A stretch of DNA of 64,000 nucleotides from Thioclava sp. JE_KL1 (GCF_009296265.1 NZ_WBJS01000010.1:17778-81777), one strand, 5' to 3'; shown: positions 25,769 through 34,533, counted from the stretch's first letter. The notes: generated by a model not told the origin, from the sequence alone. Translations and numbers: made by a program.

Positions 25769-27025
25769 TCAGTAGATCGTCAGCGCTGGCACGTATGAGA
25801 TCAGCGCCAGCACGAGGATCGCCACGAGGTAGAAAGGCGCCAGCGAACGCACCACCTCCATCACGCCAACCCGTGCGATCGCGGCTGAGATGAACAACGT
25901 CGTCCCTACAGGCGGTGTATAAAGACCGATCGACAGGTTCACGACCATCATCAGGCCAAGCTGCACCGGATCGAGACCGATCGTATGCCCGATCGTCACG
26001 AAGAGCGGCCCAAGCAGCAGCACCGCTGCGGGCAGATCGAGGAACGCGCCCACGATCAACATCACCACGTTCAGCGCGAGGATCACCAGCCAGCGCTCCT
26101 GAATGGTCGCAGCCACCCATGCGGCGAGCTCTTGCGGCACGCGCTCTGCGGTCAGCAGCCACTGGATCGTGGAGGATGCCATGATAATGAACATGACCGC
26201 GCCGGTCATCATCGCCGTGTCGACCACCGCTTCCCACAGGGATTTCGGGTTGAGGTCACGGTAGATGACACCGCTTACCAAAAGGGCATATGCGACCGCC
26301 ATGACGCTGACCTCGGTCGGGGTCGCCACGCCGAAGCGTAGGGTGCCGATCACGAAGACGGGCATCAGCAGGGCCGGGATCGCGCTGAAGATCTGGCTGC
26401 GGAAGGCGGAAAAGCCTCCTTCCAGCGGCGAGCGCGGCAGATTGCGGCGGCGCGCCACGATCGCGACGGCGATGAACATGCCGACACCCAGCATCACCCC
26501 GGGCAGAATACCCGCCACGAACAGGTTGATGATCGAGGTTCCCGAGACCAGCCCATACAGAATGAGCGGGATCGACGGCGGGATCAGCACCGATACGGTC
26601 GAGGAGGCAGAGTTGATCGCCCCCGAGAAACCGCCCGGGTAGCCCTCGGCTTTCTGCACCGGGATCAGCGCGTTGCCCATCGCGGTTGCATCCGCGACGG
26701 CCGAGCCCGAGACACCGCCGAACATCACCGATCCGAGGATCGAAACCTGCCCGAGGCCGCCCTTGAAATTCCCCACGACCAGACGCGCGATATTCACCAG
26801 ATAGGTGCCGAACCGCCCCGCCATCATCAGGTTGCCGGCAAGGATAAAGAACGGCACCGCGAGCATCGGAAAGCTTTGGGTGGGCGTGTAGAGACGCTGA
26901 ACGATGACCGCCAGCGGCTTGTGGTCGAGCCACAGCGCAGCGGCGACGCCGCCCAGCATCGCATGTGCCACCGGCACGGCAAGCGCGAGCAGCACGAAGA
27001 AGACGAAGATCATGACACCGGCCAT
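25769..27025 (-). CDS. TRAP transporter large permease (DctM family)
   Basis: A 418-residue integral membrane protein with about 12 hydrophobic segments. Family stretches include SFPMLAVPFFILAGNLMMAG, SAVADATAMGNALIPVQK, LIPPSIPLILYGLVSG and GLYTPPVGTTLFISAAIARV. It is the sodium-driven transport subunit working with the small permease (27037-27615) and receptor (27612-28586). It is the last gene of a leftward operon that begins with the split transketolase, so the cargo is probably the sugar or sugar acid processed by those enzymes. Confidence 0.94.
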   Translation of the reverse strand: MAGVMIFVFFVLLALAVPVAHAMLGGVAAALWLDHKPLAVIVQRLYTPTQSFPMLAVPFFILAGNLMMAGRFGTYLVNIARLVVGNFKGGLGQVSILGSVMFGGVSGSAVADATAMGNALIPVQKAEGYPGGFSGAINSASSTVSVLIPPSIPLILYGLVSGTSIINLFVAGILPGVMLGVGMFIAVAIVARRRNLPRSPLEGGFSAFRSQIFSAIPALLMPVFVIGTLRFGVATPTEVSVMAVAYALLVSGVIYRDLNPKSLWEAVVDTAMMTGAVMFIIMASSTIQWLLTAERVPQELAAWVAATIQERWLVILALNVVMLIVGAFLDLPAAVLLLGPLFVTIGHTIGLDPVQLGLMMVVNLSIGLYTPPVGTTLFISAAIARVGVMEVVRSLAPFYLVAILVLALISYVPALTIY

Positions 27026-27036
27026 TGCGGGTCTCC

Positions 27037-27615
27037 TCAGCTCAGGCTTGCATGGGCGGGATCGTCATCCATCACGGATTTGCCCCCCAGCAGCAACACG
27101 ATGTCGAGCGCGGCGATGATGGCCATCGCTCCGAATGAATAGACCATGCTGGAATAGCCCCAGATCGCCTTGACCCCGAGCGTGGACAGCGTCTGGAAGG
27201 TCGAGGCGCGCAGGATCGGCTGGCTTGACCAGAGGACCGAGATGGAAATCACGATGATCGCGGCTTCGACAAACAGCATGAAGGCGCGCCGAACCCGGGC
27301 TCCGGCCAACTCCGGCAGCAGGGTGATCGCGATGTTGCGCGAGCGCGCGGTGGCGATGACGATGCCGCCAGCCACGAGCCACGGCAGCAGGATCGCATGG
27401 ATTTCATAGGCCCACGGGATGCCCTTGCCGGCCCCGTAGCGCAGGATCACGTTTGTCAAAAGCGCCACGAACAGCACCGAAAGCGTGCCCGCAGCGATCA
27501 GCTTTCCCGACCATTCCAGCAGGTCGATCACGCCTTGCGCGAGGCGCAGGAAGGGGCGCGTACGCCCCCTCCCTTCGCCTGATCCCGCGGCGTCGCTGCG
27601 GTCAGAGTCGATCAT
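27037..27615 (-). CDS. TRAP transporter small permease (DctQ family)
   Basis: A 192-residue DctQ-family protein with four membrane segments (ELAGARVRRAFMLFVEAAI is a conserved stretch). A charged N-terminal extension of about 30 residues precedes the first helix. It bridges the receptor and DctM subunit. The ATG overlaps the receptor stop by 4 nt, and the DctM gene begins 11 bp after its stop, consistent with a single transcript. Confidence 0.88.
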   Translation of the reverse strand: MIDSDRSDAAGSGEGRGRTRPFLRLAQGVIDLLEWSGKLIAAGTLSVLFVALLTNVILRYGAGKGIPWAYEIHAILLPWLVAGGIVIATARSRNIAITLLPELAGARVRRAFMLFVEAAIIVISISVLWSSQPILRASTFQTLSTLGVKAIWGYSSMVYSFGAMAIIAALDIVLLLGGKSVMDDDPAHASLS

Positions 27616-28586
27616 TCCAGCCCCGCAGCCTTTTTGAGTTCGGCGACCGTATCGGGGTAGTCCTTGGCGTATTTGTCATAGACCGATTTGGTCGCCTCAA
27701 TATAGGCCGCGCGGTCCGCCTCAGCGAACTTGGCGCCGTCTGCCTCCATCTTCGGCATCAGCTCCTTGTCCGCCTTGAGCGACATGTCGCGTTCCATCGC
27801 GCCCGCTTCCGAGGTCGCCTTGAGCGCGCAATCCTGTGTCGCCTTATCAAGGCCTTCCCACCACGACAGGCTGGCCACGACCGGGGTGCTTTCATACTTG
27901 TGCCCGGTCATCGTGATGTAGGGCGTGATCTCCTGCAGCTTGGCCGAGTTGATGTTGGTCAGCGGGTTTTCCTGACCGTCGAACACGCCCGATTGCAGCG
28001 CCGAGGGCAGCTCGGACCACGCCAGCGGCGCGGGCGATGCGCCGAGCGCGTCGAAGATGTCGATCGTCATCTGATCCGGCGGGGTGCGGATTTTCAGGCC
28101 CTTGAGGTCGGCAGGCTCTTTGACGAACTTGTTGACCGTGGTGATGTTGCGAATGCCGTTATCCCAGAAGCCAAGGATCTTGAGCCCGGCTTTCTGTGCG
28201 TCCGCGTCGAGCGAGTCGCCCACCGGCCCGTCGAGCACTTTCCACGCGGTCGGCAGATCCTTGAACAGGAAGGGCAGGCCCAGCAGGCCGATCTGCGGCA
28301 CGATCTGCGCCATCGGACCCTGGCTGTTGGCCGTGACCTGAATCACGCCCGCCGCGGTCGAGGTCAGCATCTCAGAGTCGTCGCCCATCGTGGCCGAGGC
28401 CGCGACGTTCACCGTATCCTTGCCGTCGGTGCACTGGGTAAAGATTTCAGCCCATTTTTCCGCCGCGATGTAGCGCGGGTTTCCAGGGTTCGCACCATGC
28501 GCGAAGATCACTTCGTCAGCCTGCGCCGAAGAGGCCCCTGCAAGGGCCGTCGCGCCGAGAAGTGCGATGGTCAACATAGATTTCAT
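27612..28586 (-). CDS. TRAP transporter periplasmic receptor (DctP family)
   Basis: A 324-residue DctP-type receptor with signal peptide at residues 1-23 (ending SSAQADE). Family features are KWAEIFTQCTDGKDTVNVAA, NSQGPMAQIVPQIGLLGLPF and VFDGQENPLTNINSAKL; a conserved arginine that binds a ligand carboxylate in most DctP proteins is likely in GLKIRTPPDQ. Position in the transketolase/SDR operon suggests a sugar acid or similar hydroxylated ligand. It is preceded by two GC-rich hairpins (28630-28676). Confidence 0.9.
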   Translation of the reverse strand: MKSMLTIALLGATALAGASSAQADEVIFAHGANPGNPRYIAAEKWAEIFTQCTDGKDTVNVAASATMGDDSEMLTSTAAGVIQVTANSQGPMAQIVPQIGLLGLPFLFKDLPTAWKVLDGPVGDSLDADAQKAGLKILGFWDNGIRNITTVNKFVKEPADLKGLKIRTPPDQMTIDIFDALGASPAPLAWSELPSALQSGVFDGQENPLTNINSAKLQEITPYITMTGHKYESTPVVASLSWWEGLDKATQDCALKATSEAGAMERDMSLKADKELMPKMEADGAKFAEADRAAYIEATKSVYDKYAKDYPDTVAELKKAAGLE

Positions 28587-28629
28587 TGGTCTCTCTCCCG
28601 ATTGGTTCGGACGGTCTCCTCACCGTCCC

Positions 28630-28676
28630 GCCGGATTGGCTCCGGCTTCATCCGGCCCACCTCACTGCGGGCCGGA
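28630..28676 (-). other. two hairpins between the SDR and TRAP receptor genes
   Basis: Within the 143-bp gap, GCCGGA/TCCGGC (28630-28646, 5-nt loop) and TCCGGCCC/GGGCCGGA (28651-28676, 10-nt loop) are perfect stems. No T-run follows in the direction of transcription. They may protect or attenuate the TRAP message, giving the transporter genes a different level from the enzymes upstream. Confidence 0.5.
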
Positions 28677-28729
28677 GATTAGTTGCCTTGCGGTCAGGCA
28701 CAACCGCGAACAGGCGTTATTCGGTCGGC

Positions 28730-29485
28730 CTAGTGAATGAGCGAGCCGCCATTCACGTCGACTTCGGTGCCGGTGCAGTAGGCCGAGAGGTCAGAGGCAA
28801 GGAACAGCGCGCAACCAGCAACATCCTCTGCCGTGCCCGCGCGTCCCATCGGAATTCCGGCGAGGACTTGCGTGCGCATCTCTTCTGTCAGCTTGCCTGC
28901 GGTGATGTCGGTGGCGATGAAGCCCGGGCACAGCGCGTTCACGCGCACGCCGTCGGGGGCAAGCTCGCGCGCCGAGGCCTTGGTCAGCCCCAGCACGCCC
29001 GCCTTCGCCGCCGAATAGTGCGGGCCACCGAAGATGCCGCCGCCGCGCTGCGCGGAAACCGAGGACAGGTTCACGATCGAACCGGTCTTGCGCTCGCGGA
29101 AATGCGGAGTCAGCGCCTGCGTCATGTAGAGCGTGCCACGCAGGCTCACATCGGTCACCGCGTCGTAATTCTCCGGCATGATGTCCATGAGCTTGAGCGG
29201 CTGGGTGATGCCCGCGTTGTTCACGAGGATATCCACCGCGCCCCATTTCGCGATCAGCTCGTCCGCGGCGGCCTGACAGGCAGCCTTGTCGACGACGTTG
29301 CAGGCAAGCCCGACATGCCCCTCGCCGGGCAGATCGGCGGCAGCGGCAGCGGCCTGATCCGCGTCGAGGTCGAGGATCGCCACGGTCGCGCCATGCTGTG
29401 CGAAAAGCGTCGCCGTCGCCTTGCCGAGCCCGCGGGGGCTGGCCGCCCCGGTCACGATGGCAAATTTACCGTCCAGAAGTCCCAT
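28730..29485 (-). CDS. short-chain dehydrogenase/reductase (SDR)
   Basis: A 251-residue classical SDR with the cofactor motif VTGAASPRGLGKATA near the N-terminus, NNAG in VDILVNNAGITQP, catalytic Ser in NLSSVSAQ and YxxxK in PHYSAAKAGVLG, and the C-terminal DVNGGSLIH. The aspartate in LDLDAD at the end of strand 2 favours NAD over NADP. It oxidises or reduces a hydroxyl/keto group of a small polar substrate, probably the sugar or polyol brought in by the adjacent TRAP system. It lies 33 bp downstream of the split transketolase genes. Confidence 0.88.
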   Translation of the reverse strand: MGLLDGKFAIVTGAASPRGLGKATATLFAQHGATVAILDLDADQAAAAAADLPGEGHVGLACNVVDKAACQAAADELIAKWGAVDILVNNAGITQPLKLMDIMPENYDAVTDVSLRGTLYMTQALTPHFRERKTGSIVNLSSVSAQRGGGIFGGPHYSAAKAGVLGLTKASARELAPDGVRVNALCPGFIATDITAGKLTEEMRTQVLAGIPMGRAGTAEDVAGCALFLASDLSAYCTGTEVDVNGGSLIH

Positions 29486-29518
29486 TGTGTTCCTTTCTTG
29501 GTGTCGTTGGCGCGGCGC

Positions 29519-30547
29519 TCAGAGCCAGCCGCGGATCTGTTGGGCGATCTTCGCGGTGCTCAGGCCATAGAGGTCATGAAGCGTGGGCAGCGCGCCCGCT
29601 TCGAGAAATTGGTCGGGCAGCGCGATCTGGCGGAAAGCCGGCGTCACCCCTGCGCGCAGGAGCGAGCGGGCAACCGCTTCGCCCAGTCCGCCGACTTCGG
29701 AGTGGTTCTCGGCGGTGACGAGAAGTCGGCCCTTGCCTGCCTCGGCGAGGATCGTCTCGGTATCGAGTGGCTTGATCGTCGGGCAGTGCAGAACGGCGAC
29801 GTCGATCCCGTCCTTGGCCAGCAACTCCGCCGCGTCGAGCGCGCGCATGGTCATGATCCCCGAGGAGACCACCAAAACGTCGCGCCCCTCGCGGATCATC
29901 TGCGCGCGGCCCAGCTCGAACTGGTAGTCGGGCCGATAGCGGGTGATCACCGATGGCACCTTGCCCCGCAGAAGCCGGGCATAGACCGGTCCGTCATGAG
30001 CGATCATCGCAGGCACCATCTGCGCGACATCGGTCGCGTCACAGGGATCGAGAATGGTCAGGTTGGGCAAACCGCGGAAGATCGCGAGATCCTCGGTCGC
30101 CTGATGGCTGGGCCCGTAGCCCGTGGTCAGGCCCGGCAGACCGCAGACGATCTTGACCGGCAGGTTCTCCTCCGCGATCGCCATGCAGATGAAGTCATAG
30201 GCCCGGCGCGAGGCAAAGACCGAGTAGGTCGTCGCAAAGGGAATGAAGCCCTCATGCGCCATCCCGGCAGCGGCCGACATCAGAAGCTGCTCGGCCATGC
30301 CCATCTGATAGAAACGGTCGGGATAAGCCTGCGCGAAGACATGCAGATCGGTATATTTCGCCAGATCCGCCGTCAGGCCGACGATGCGGGCATCATCCTT
30401 CGCGGCCTCGACCAGCGCATGCCCGAAGGGGGCCGCGACGGTGTCATAGCCTTCCGCCGCCAGCGACGCGATCATCGCGCTCGTCGCGACCTTCGTTTCG
30501 GGCACGCGGCGGGGTTCGTATTTGCGGGCACGGGCTGCGGCGGTCAT
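29519..30547 (-). CDS. transketolase-like protein, C-terminal half subunit (Pyr domain)
   Basis: A 342-residue protein equal to the second half of transketolase: the pyrimidine-binding domain (TSAMIASLAAEGYDTVAAPF, MGMAEQLLMSAAAGMAHEG with the activating Glu) and the C-terminal domain (VLVVSSGIMTMRALDAAELL). It must pair with the N-terminal half encoded directly upstream (ATGA overlap). Split transketolases of this type occur in dedicated carbohydrate pathways, among them apulose-4-phosphate transketolase (AptAB) of D-apiose catabolism and the sulfofructose transketolase. The housekeeping-type transketolase at 8225-10231 is single-chain, so this pair has a separate role. Confidence 0.88.
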   Translation of the reverse strand: MTAAARARKYEPRRVPETKVATSAMIASLAAEGYDTVAAPFGHALVEAAKDDARIVGLTADLAKYTDLHVFAQAYPDRFYQMGMAEQLLMSAAAGMAHEGFIPFATTYSVFASRRAYDFICMAIAEENLPVKIVCGLPGLTTGYGPSHQATEDLAIFRGLPNLTILDPCDATDVAQMVPAMIAHDGPVYARLLRGKVPSVITRYRPDYQFELGRAQMIREGRDVLVVSSGIMTMRALDAAELLAKDGIDVAVLHCPTIKPLDTETILAEAGKGRLLVTAENHSEVGGLGEAVARSLLRAGVTPAFRQIALPDQFLEAGALPTLHDLYGLSTAKIAQQIRGWL

Positions 30548-31395
30548 GCGGGCACCTCTGCGTCTAGAATGTCCAGTGCGCGCGTCCACTCATCGGGCTC
30601 GACGCGGACGAAATGGGTGATCTCGCGCTCTTCGAGAAACGGCACGCCCTTGCACATCTTGGTATTGCAGATGATCACGCGGGGCTTTGGCTCGGGGCAG
30701 GTGCGGGCAGCGTCAAAGGCCGCGACCAGCGCATCGAGGTCATTGCCGTCGACTTCCTGCGCGTGCCAGCCAAAGGCCTCCCATTTCGGTGCCTCGGCCC
30801 CGACGGCGAGCGCGTCACGGGTCGGGCCATCGGCCTGCTGATTGTTGAAATCGACGATGCAGATCAGGTTGCTCAGACGGTGCTGGGTGGCCGACATCAC
30901 GGCCTCCCAGGTCGAGCCTTCGCCCAGTTCGCCATCGGACATCAGGTTGTAGACGAACTGATCGCCGCCCTTCGCCTTCAGCCCGAGCGCCATGCCGACC
31001 GCGATGCCCAGCCCATGGCCGAGGCTTCCGCCGGTGATCTCCATCCCCGGCGTGTAAGAGGCCATGCCCGACATCGGCATCCGCGAGTCGTCCATCCCGT
31101 AAGTGCCGATCTCGTCCTCGGGCAGGATGCCCGCCTCGATCAGCGCGGCATAAAGCGCGATCGCATAGTGGCCGATCGACAGCAGGAAGCGATCGCGACC
31201 TTCCCATTCGGGATCGTCGGCGCGCAGATTCAATGCGTGGAAGTAAGAGGTCGCGAGAACGTCAGCCACACCAAGCGCCTGACCGACATAGCCCTGTCCC
31301 TGGACTTCGCCCATCTGGAGGGCTTTGCGACGGATGCCCCAGGCGCGGCGCGCCAACGAGACGTTCGACCGCAGATTTGCGGTAAGTTCTGGCAT
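30544..31395 (-). CDS. transketolase-like protein, N-terminal half subunit (PP domain)
   Basis: A 283-residue N-terminal half of transketolase carrying the ThDP-diphosphate/metal site SDGELGEGSTWEAVMSA with FNNQQADGPT, and the early motif GYVGQALGVADVLATSYFH. The ATG at 31395 has a strong ribosome binding site (GGGGAGG on the minus strand); upstream residues in the open frame are not family-like. It is the first gene of the leftward operon half-transketolase, half-transketolase, SDR, TRAP. The two subunits are translationally coupled. Substrate is inferred from context only. Confidence 0.88.
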   Translation of the reverse strand: MPELTANLRSNVSLARRAWGIRRKALQMGEVQGQGYVGQALGVADVLATSYFHALNLRADDPEWEGRDRFLLSIGHYAIALYAALIEAGILPEDEIGTYGMDDSRMPMSGMASYTPGMEITGGSLGHGLGIAVGMALGLKAKGGDQFVYNLMSDGELGEGSTWEAVMSATQHRLSNLICIVDFNNQQADGPTRDALAVGAEAPKWEAFGWHAQEVDGNDLDALVAAFDAARTCPEPKPRVIICNTKMCKGVPFLEEREITHFVRVEPDEWTRALDILDAEVPA

Positions 31396-31622
31396 GGTTC
31401 CTCCCCTGCGGCGATCCTCCATCAGCCGCATCCTGCCCAGAACACTGCCGCGAGGAGCGCTCCAAAAAAAGAAAGGAAACTTAAACTCGTTGTTAGTATT
31501 TCTTCACAACTTCCCGGCTGGTTTTGATGTCCGAGCGGTGGCTTCCCCGCTACTCCTGTTGGGGAAGCTCTGCGCGCTACACTGAGGAGGTCGTGTGCAG
31601 AGCATGACTACGGGAGGACATC
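31396..31622. promoter_or_regulatory. divergent promoter region with 8-bp inverted repeat
   Basis: This 227-bp region drives the transketolase/SDR/TRAP operon leftward and the isomerase/kinase operon rightward. It has an A-rich tract near 31466-31480 and a perfect dyad GCTTCCCC-N12-GGGGAAGC at 31541-31568, which may be an operator. No regulator gene adjoins it; the LysR at 24723 or a distant regulator may control it. Confidence 0.5.
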
Positions 31623-32441
31623 ATGAAACTGGGTTTGGGCAGTTACGCCTATCGCTGGTCCATCGGGATCAAGGATCAGATCCCCTCTAAGCCGCTGACG
31701 GCATTCGACCTTTTGGATCGTGCGGAAGCGCTCGGACTTGAGGTCGTGCAATATGCGGACAACATGCCGCTGGACCGTTACACTGCGGACGATCATCACA
31801 AGCTCTACGAGATCGCCCAACAAAAGGGCCTTCAACTCGAGCTGGGAACGCAATGTTTCGATGCCGATGAAGTCGACCGCTATATCGAGATCGGCCAGCG
31901 CCTTCATTCGAAGATCATGCGCGTGGCCCTCGATGCCGAGGACAGCCATATGCCGGTGGCCGAGCTGGCCGAGCAATTGCGCCCGCGGGTCGATCGTGCG
32001 CGTGCCGCAGGCATGAAAATCGCGATCGAGAACCACTTCAACTATCCCAGCCCGCGTATGGTCGAGCTACTGGAGGCGGTCGGCGACGATCACCTCGGGG
32101 TCTGTCTCGACGTGGCGAATTCGATCTGTGCAAACGAGTGGCCCGAAGAGACGATCAGCCTTTTGGCGCCTTGGACGATCAATCTGCACCTGAAGGATTA
32201 CGAGATCACGCCCGACCCCTATGGCGTCGGTTTCCGCATCCACGGCGTGCCCTTAGGCACGGGCCGCGCGCCGATCGCGTGGACCCTCGACCAGCTGGCG
32301 CATTGCCCCGCCGACATGAGCGTCATCCTCGAACATTGGCTGATGCTGGAGAGTGACGGCCTCGAAGCGGCGATCGCCAAGGAACAGCCGTGGATCGAAC
32401 AGACCACCGCAGCCGCGAAAACTTTTACCGAGGGGCGCTGA
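31623..32441 (+). CDS. xylose-isomerase-like TIM-barrel enzyme (isomerase or decarboxylase of a small sugar)
   Basis: A 272-residue AP-endonuclease-2/xylose-isomerase-like TIM barrel. Probable metal ligands are E136 (AIENHF), D163 (CLDVANS), H189 (LHLKDYE) and E237 (VILEHW). The superfamily includes D-apiose isomerase and 3-oxo-isoapionate decarboxylase as well as many sugar epimerases. The gene is 1 bp before a dihydroxyacetone-kinase-family gene and divergent from a split transketolase, so isomerisation (or decarboxylation) followed by phosphorylation is the likely sequence of steps. A strong ribosome binding site (GGGAGGA) precedes the ATG. Confidence 0.8.
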   Translation: MKLGLGSYAYRWSIGIKDQIPSKPLTAFDLLDRAEALGLEVVQYADNMPLDRYTADDHHKLYEIAQQKGLQLELGTQCFDADEVDRYIEIGQRLHSKIMRVALDAEDSHMPVAELAEQLRPRVDRARAAGMKIAIENHFNYPSPRMVELLEAVGDDHLGVCLDVANSICANEWPEETISLLAPWTINLHLKDYEITPDPYGVGFRIHGVPLGTGRAPIAWTLDQLAHCPADMSVILEHWLMLESDGLEAAIAKEQPWIEQTTAAAKTFTEGR

Positions 32442-32442
32442 G

Positions 32443-34185
32443 ATGACCGACGACATTCGCACCAAGAAACTGATGAACGCGCCCGAGGACATCATCCCCG
32501 AGGCGATCGAAGGGATGCTTTCCGCCCATCCCGACCTGCTGACCGTCGAGGGTGCCACGCGCCGCGCGATCGTGGCCAAGGACGGCCCGCGCGACGGCAA
32601 GGTGGGCATCATCATCGGTGGCGGTTCGGGGCACGAACCGGCCTTTGCGGGCTATGTCGGGCGCGGCCTGGCGGATGCGGCGGCGGTCGGGAACGTCTTT
32701 GCCTCGCCCTCGCCCGAGCACATCATGGATGCCGCGCGCGCGGTCGAAGGGGGCGCGGGCGTGATGTTCCTCTATGGGAATTACACCGGCGACGTGATGA
32801 ATTTCGACATGGCCGCCGAGGAATGCGAGGGGATGGGTATTCCCGCCCGCTCGGTTCAGGTCACCGATGACGTGGCCTCGGCGCCCAAGGGCCGCGAAAA
32901 AGAAAGACGCGGCATCGCCGGGGATTTCTTCGTCTTCAAGATCGCGGGCGCTGCCGCCGAGGCCGGTCGCGATCTCGAAGCCTGCTATGCCGCAGCACAG
33001 CACGCCAATGACAATTGCCGCTCGATGGGCGTCGCGCTGAGCGCGTGCTCCTTGCCCCAGACCGGCAAGCTGAATTTCGACCTCGGCCCGCGCGAGATGG
33101 AAATCGGCATGGGTATCCATGGTGAACCGGGCATGCGTCGCGGCCATCTCGAAAGCGCCGATGCGGTGAGCGACGAGCTGATGCAGGCCATCCTGACCGA
33201 CATGGAGCTGGGCAAGGGCGACGAGGTCGCGGTACTGGTCAACGGGCTGGGCGCAACTGGGCCGCTGGAGCTTTACATTCTGCACCGCCGGATCGCGCAG
33301 ATTCTTGGCGAGCGCGACGTGAAAATCCACCATAGCTGGGTCGGGGAATACTGCACCTCTCTCGAAATGGCCGGGGCTTCGGTCACGCTGCTCAAGCTCG
33401 ACGACGACCTCAAGACGCTGCTCGATATGCCGTGCCGGACGCCTGCACTCACGGTCGCCGGAAGCCTCGAGCCGGTGGGCAAGCGCACCCGCCGCACTCA
33501 TGCCGCCGCCTCCAGCACGAGCGGGATCGAGCGGTCTGACCTTGCTATCGACGGCCCCGTCACCCCCGAGCGTTTCCGCCAGATGATGCTGGCGATTGCA
33601 GATGCGATCCACGCGAACCGCGACTGGCTGTCGGAGCTCGACGGGGTCATCGGGGATGGCGATCACGGCGTCACGATGGATATCGGCTGGACCGCTGTGC
33701 GCAAGGAGCTGAAAGACCCGACGGATGAAACCGTGTCCGAGACCTGCGCGCGCATGGCCAAGGCGTTTCTCGACGCGGTCGGCGCGTCTTCCGGGCCACT
33801 TTATGCGACCGCCTTCCGCAAGGCGGGCGAGGCTGTGTCCGATCGGCTCAACCTCGATGCCGGTGCGATGGTCGCGTGGATCGAAGGGATTTGCGCAGGC
33901 ATCCAGTCGCGCGGTGGCGCACAGGTCGGCGATAAGACGATGATCGACGCATGGGTTCCGGCGGTGGCTAAAGCGCGCGAGACCCTGCAATCGGGCGGTG
34001 ACGTGATCGCCTGCCTCGAGGCGGCCTGCGCTGGCGCAAAAAACGGCCGCGACTACACCGCTGAAATCGAAAGCCGCCGGGGCCGGTCAGCCAAACTGGG
34101 AGAACGCTCTGTCGGGCACATGGACCCGGGCGCGGCCTCGGCTCATGTCATGCTGGTCGCGATGACCGAGGCCCTGCGCGATTGA
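32443..34185 (+). CDS. dihydroxyacetone-kinase-family kinase, fused DhaK-DhaL (small ketose kinase)
   Basis: A 580-residue single-chain ATP-type DAK kinase. The DhaK domain shows GGGSGHEPA (residues 59-67) and the substrate-binding histidine H226 in MGIHGEPGMRR. A linker near 345-370 leads to the DhaL domain with the ATP/magnesium motif GDGDHG (404-409) and ASSGPLYATAF. Members phosphorylate dihydroxyacetone, glyceraldehyde, L- or D-erythrulose or branched ketoses. Coupled 1 bp after a TIM-barrel isomerase and divergent from a split transketolase, a C4 or branched C5 ketose is more likely than dihydroxyacetone. A short hairpin follows at 34194. Confidence 0.88.
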   Translation: MTDDIRTKKLMNAPEDIIPEAIEGMLSAHPDLLTVEGATRRAIVAKDGPRDGKVGIIIGGGSGHEPAFAGYVGRGLADAAAVGNVFASPSPEHIMDAARAVEGGAGVMFLYGNYTGDVMNFDMAAEECEGMGIPARSVQVTDDVASAPKGREKERRGIAGDFFVFKIAGAAAEAGRDLEACYAAAQHANDNCRSMGVALSACSLPQTGKLNFDLGPREMEIGMGIHGEPGMRRGHLESADAVSDELMQAILTDMELGKGDEVAVLVNGLGATGPLELYILHRRIAQILGERDVKIHHSWVGEYCTSLEMAGASVTLLKLDDDLKTLLDMPCRTPALTVAGSLEPVGKRTRRTHAAASSTSGIERSDLAIDGPVTPERFRQMMLAIADAIHANRDWLSELDGVIGDGDHGVTMDIGWTAVRKELKDPTDETVSETCARMAKAFLDAVGASSGPLYATAFRKAGEAVSDRLNLDAGAMVAWIEGICAGIQSRGGAQVGDKTMIDAWVPAVAKARETLQSGGDVIACLEAACAGAKNGRDYTAEIESRRGRSAKLGERSVGHMDPGAASAHVMLVAMTEALRD

Positions 34186-34193
34186 TCATGATC

Positions 34194-34215
34194 GGGGCGC
34201 TCTCAAGGGCGCCCC
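34194..34215 (+). terminator. hairpin after the kinase gene
   Basis: GGGGCGC pairs with GCGCCCC around an 8-nt loop, 8 bp after the kinase stop. No T-run follows (GCCCGTCATC), so termination is probable by position but not proven by sequence. Confidence 0.5.
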
Positions 34216-34533
34216 GCCCGTCATCGCGTTCAATGTCCGAAATCCCCGGTTTCGGATAGTCCCGTTTGCGAGGGTCACATCACCACCACTACGATTTCGT
34301 GGGCGAGGTTGTCGCAACCAGCGGCGCGGAGCGCGCTTTCCCGTAAAGACCGTCTGCGAGTATGGCGAAGCCATCCGCTATGATCGCGGCGTTTTCCGCC
34401 TCATTCCAGTCCGCTGCCGCTACGGCGCCAGGTTACGATTGGGCATCTGAAATGTCAGCCGGAAAACCCGGAAACCGGGGTTGGTTCTGGAAACCAACCT
34501 GCAATGCAGTGTTCCGAATTTCGGCTGAATAGT
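34216..34533. other. non-coding, hairpin-rich stretch
   Basis: No gene is recognised in this 318-bp part. It holds several dyads: TCCGAAA/TTTCGGA (34236-34256), CCCGG/CCGGG near 34468-34480, GGTTGGTT/AACCAACC (34479-34499) and CCGAA/TTCGG (34515-34525). A 55-codon frame from ATG 34356 has no family look. The stretch ends at the 3' end of a truncated tRNA gene. It may be a scar of an integrated element or carry a structured RNA; neither is shown. Confidence 0.4.

Noticed and set aside
28586..30841. Plus-strand open frame of 751 codons
   Set aside because: Antisense to SDR and split transketolase genes, which have clear catalytic motifs and ribosome binding sites; the frame has none.
32425..33990. 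Minus-strand open frame of 521 codons opposite the DAK kinase
   Set aside because: Antisense to a gene with complete DhaK and DhaL motifs; no start signals or homology.
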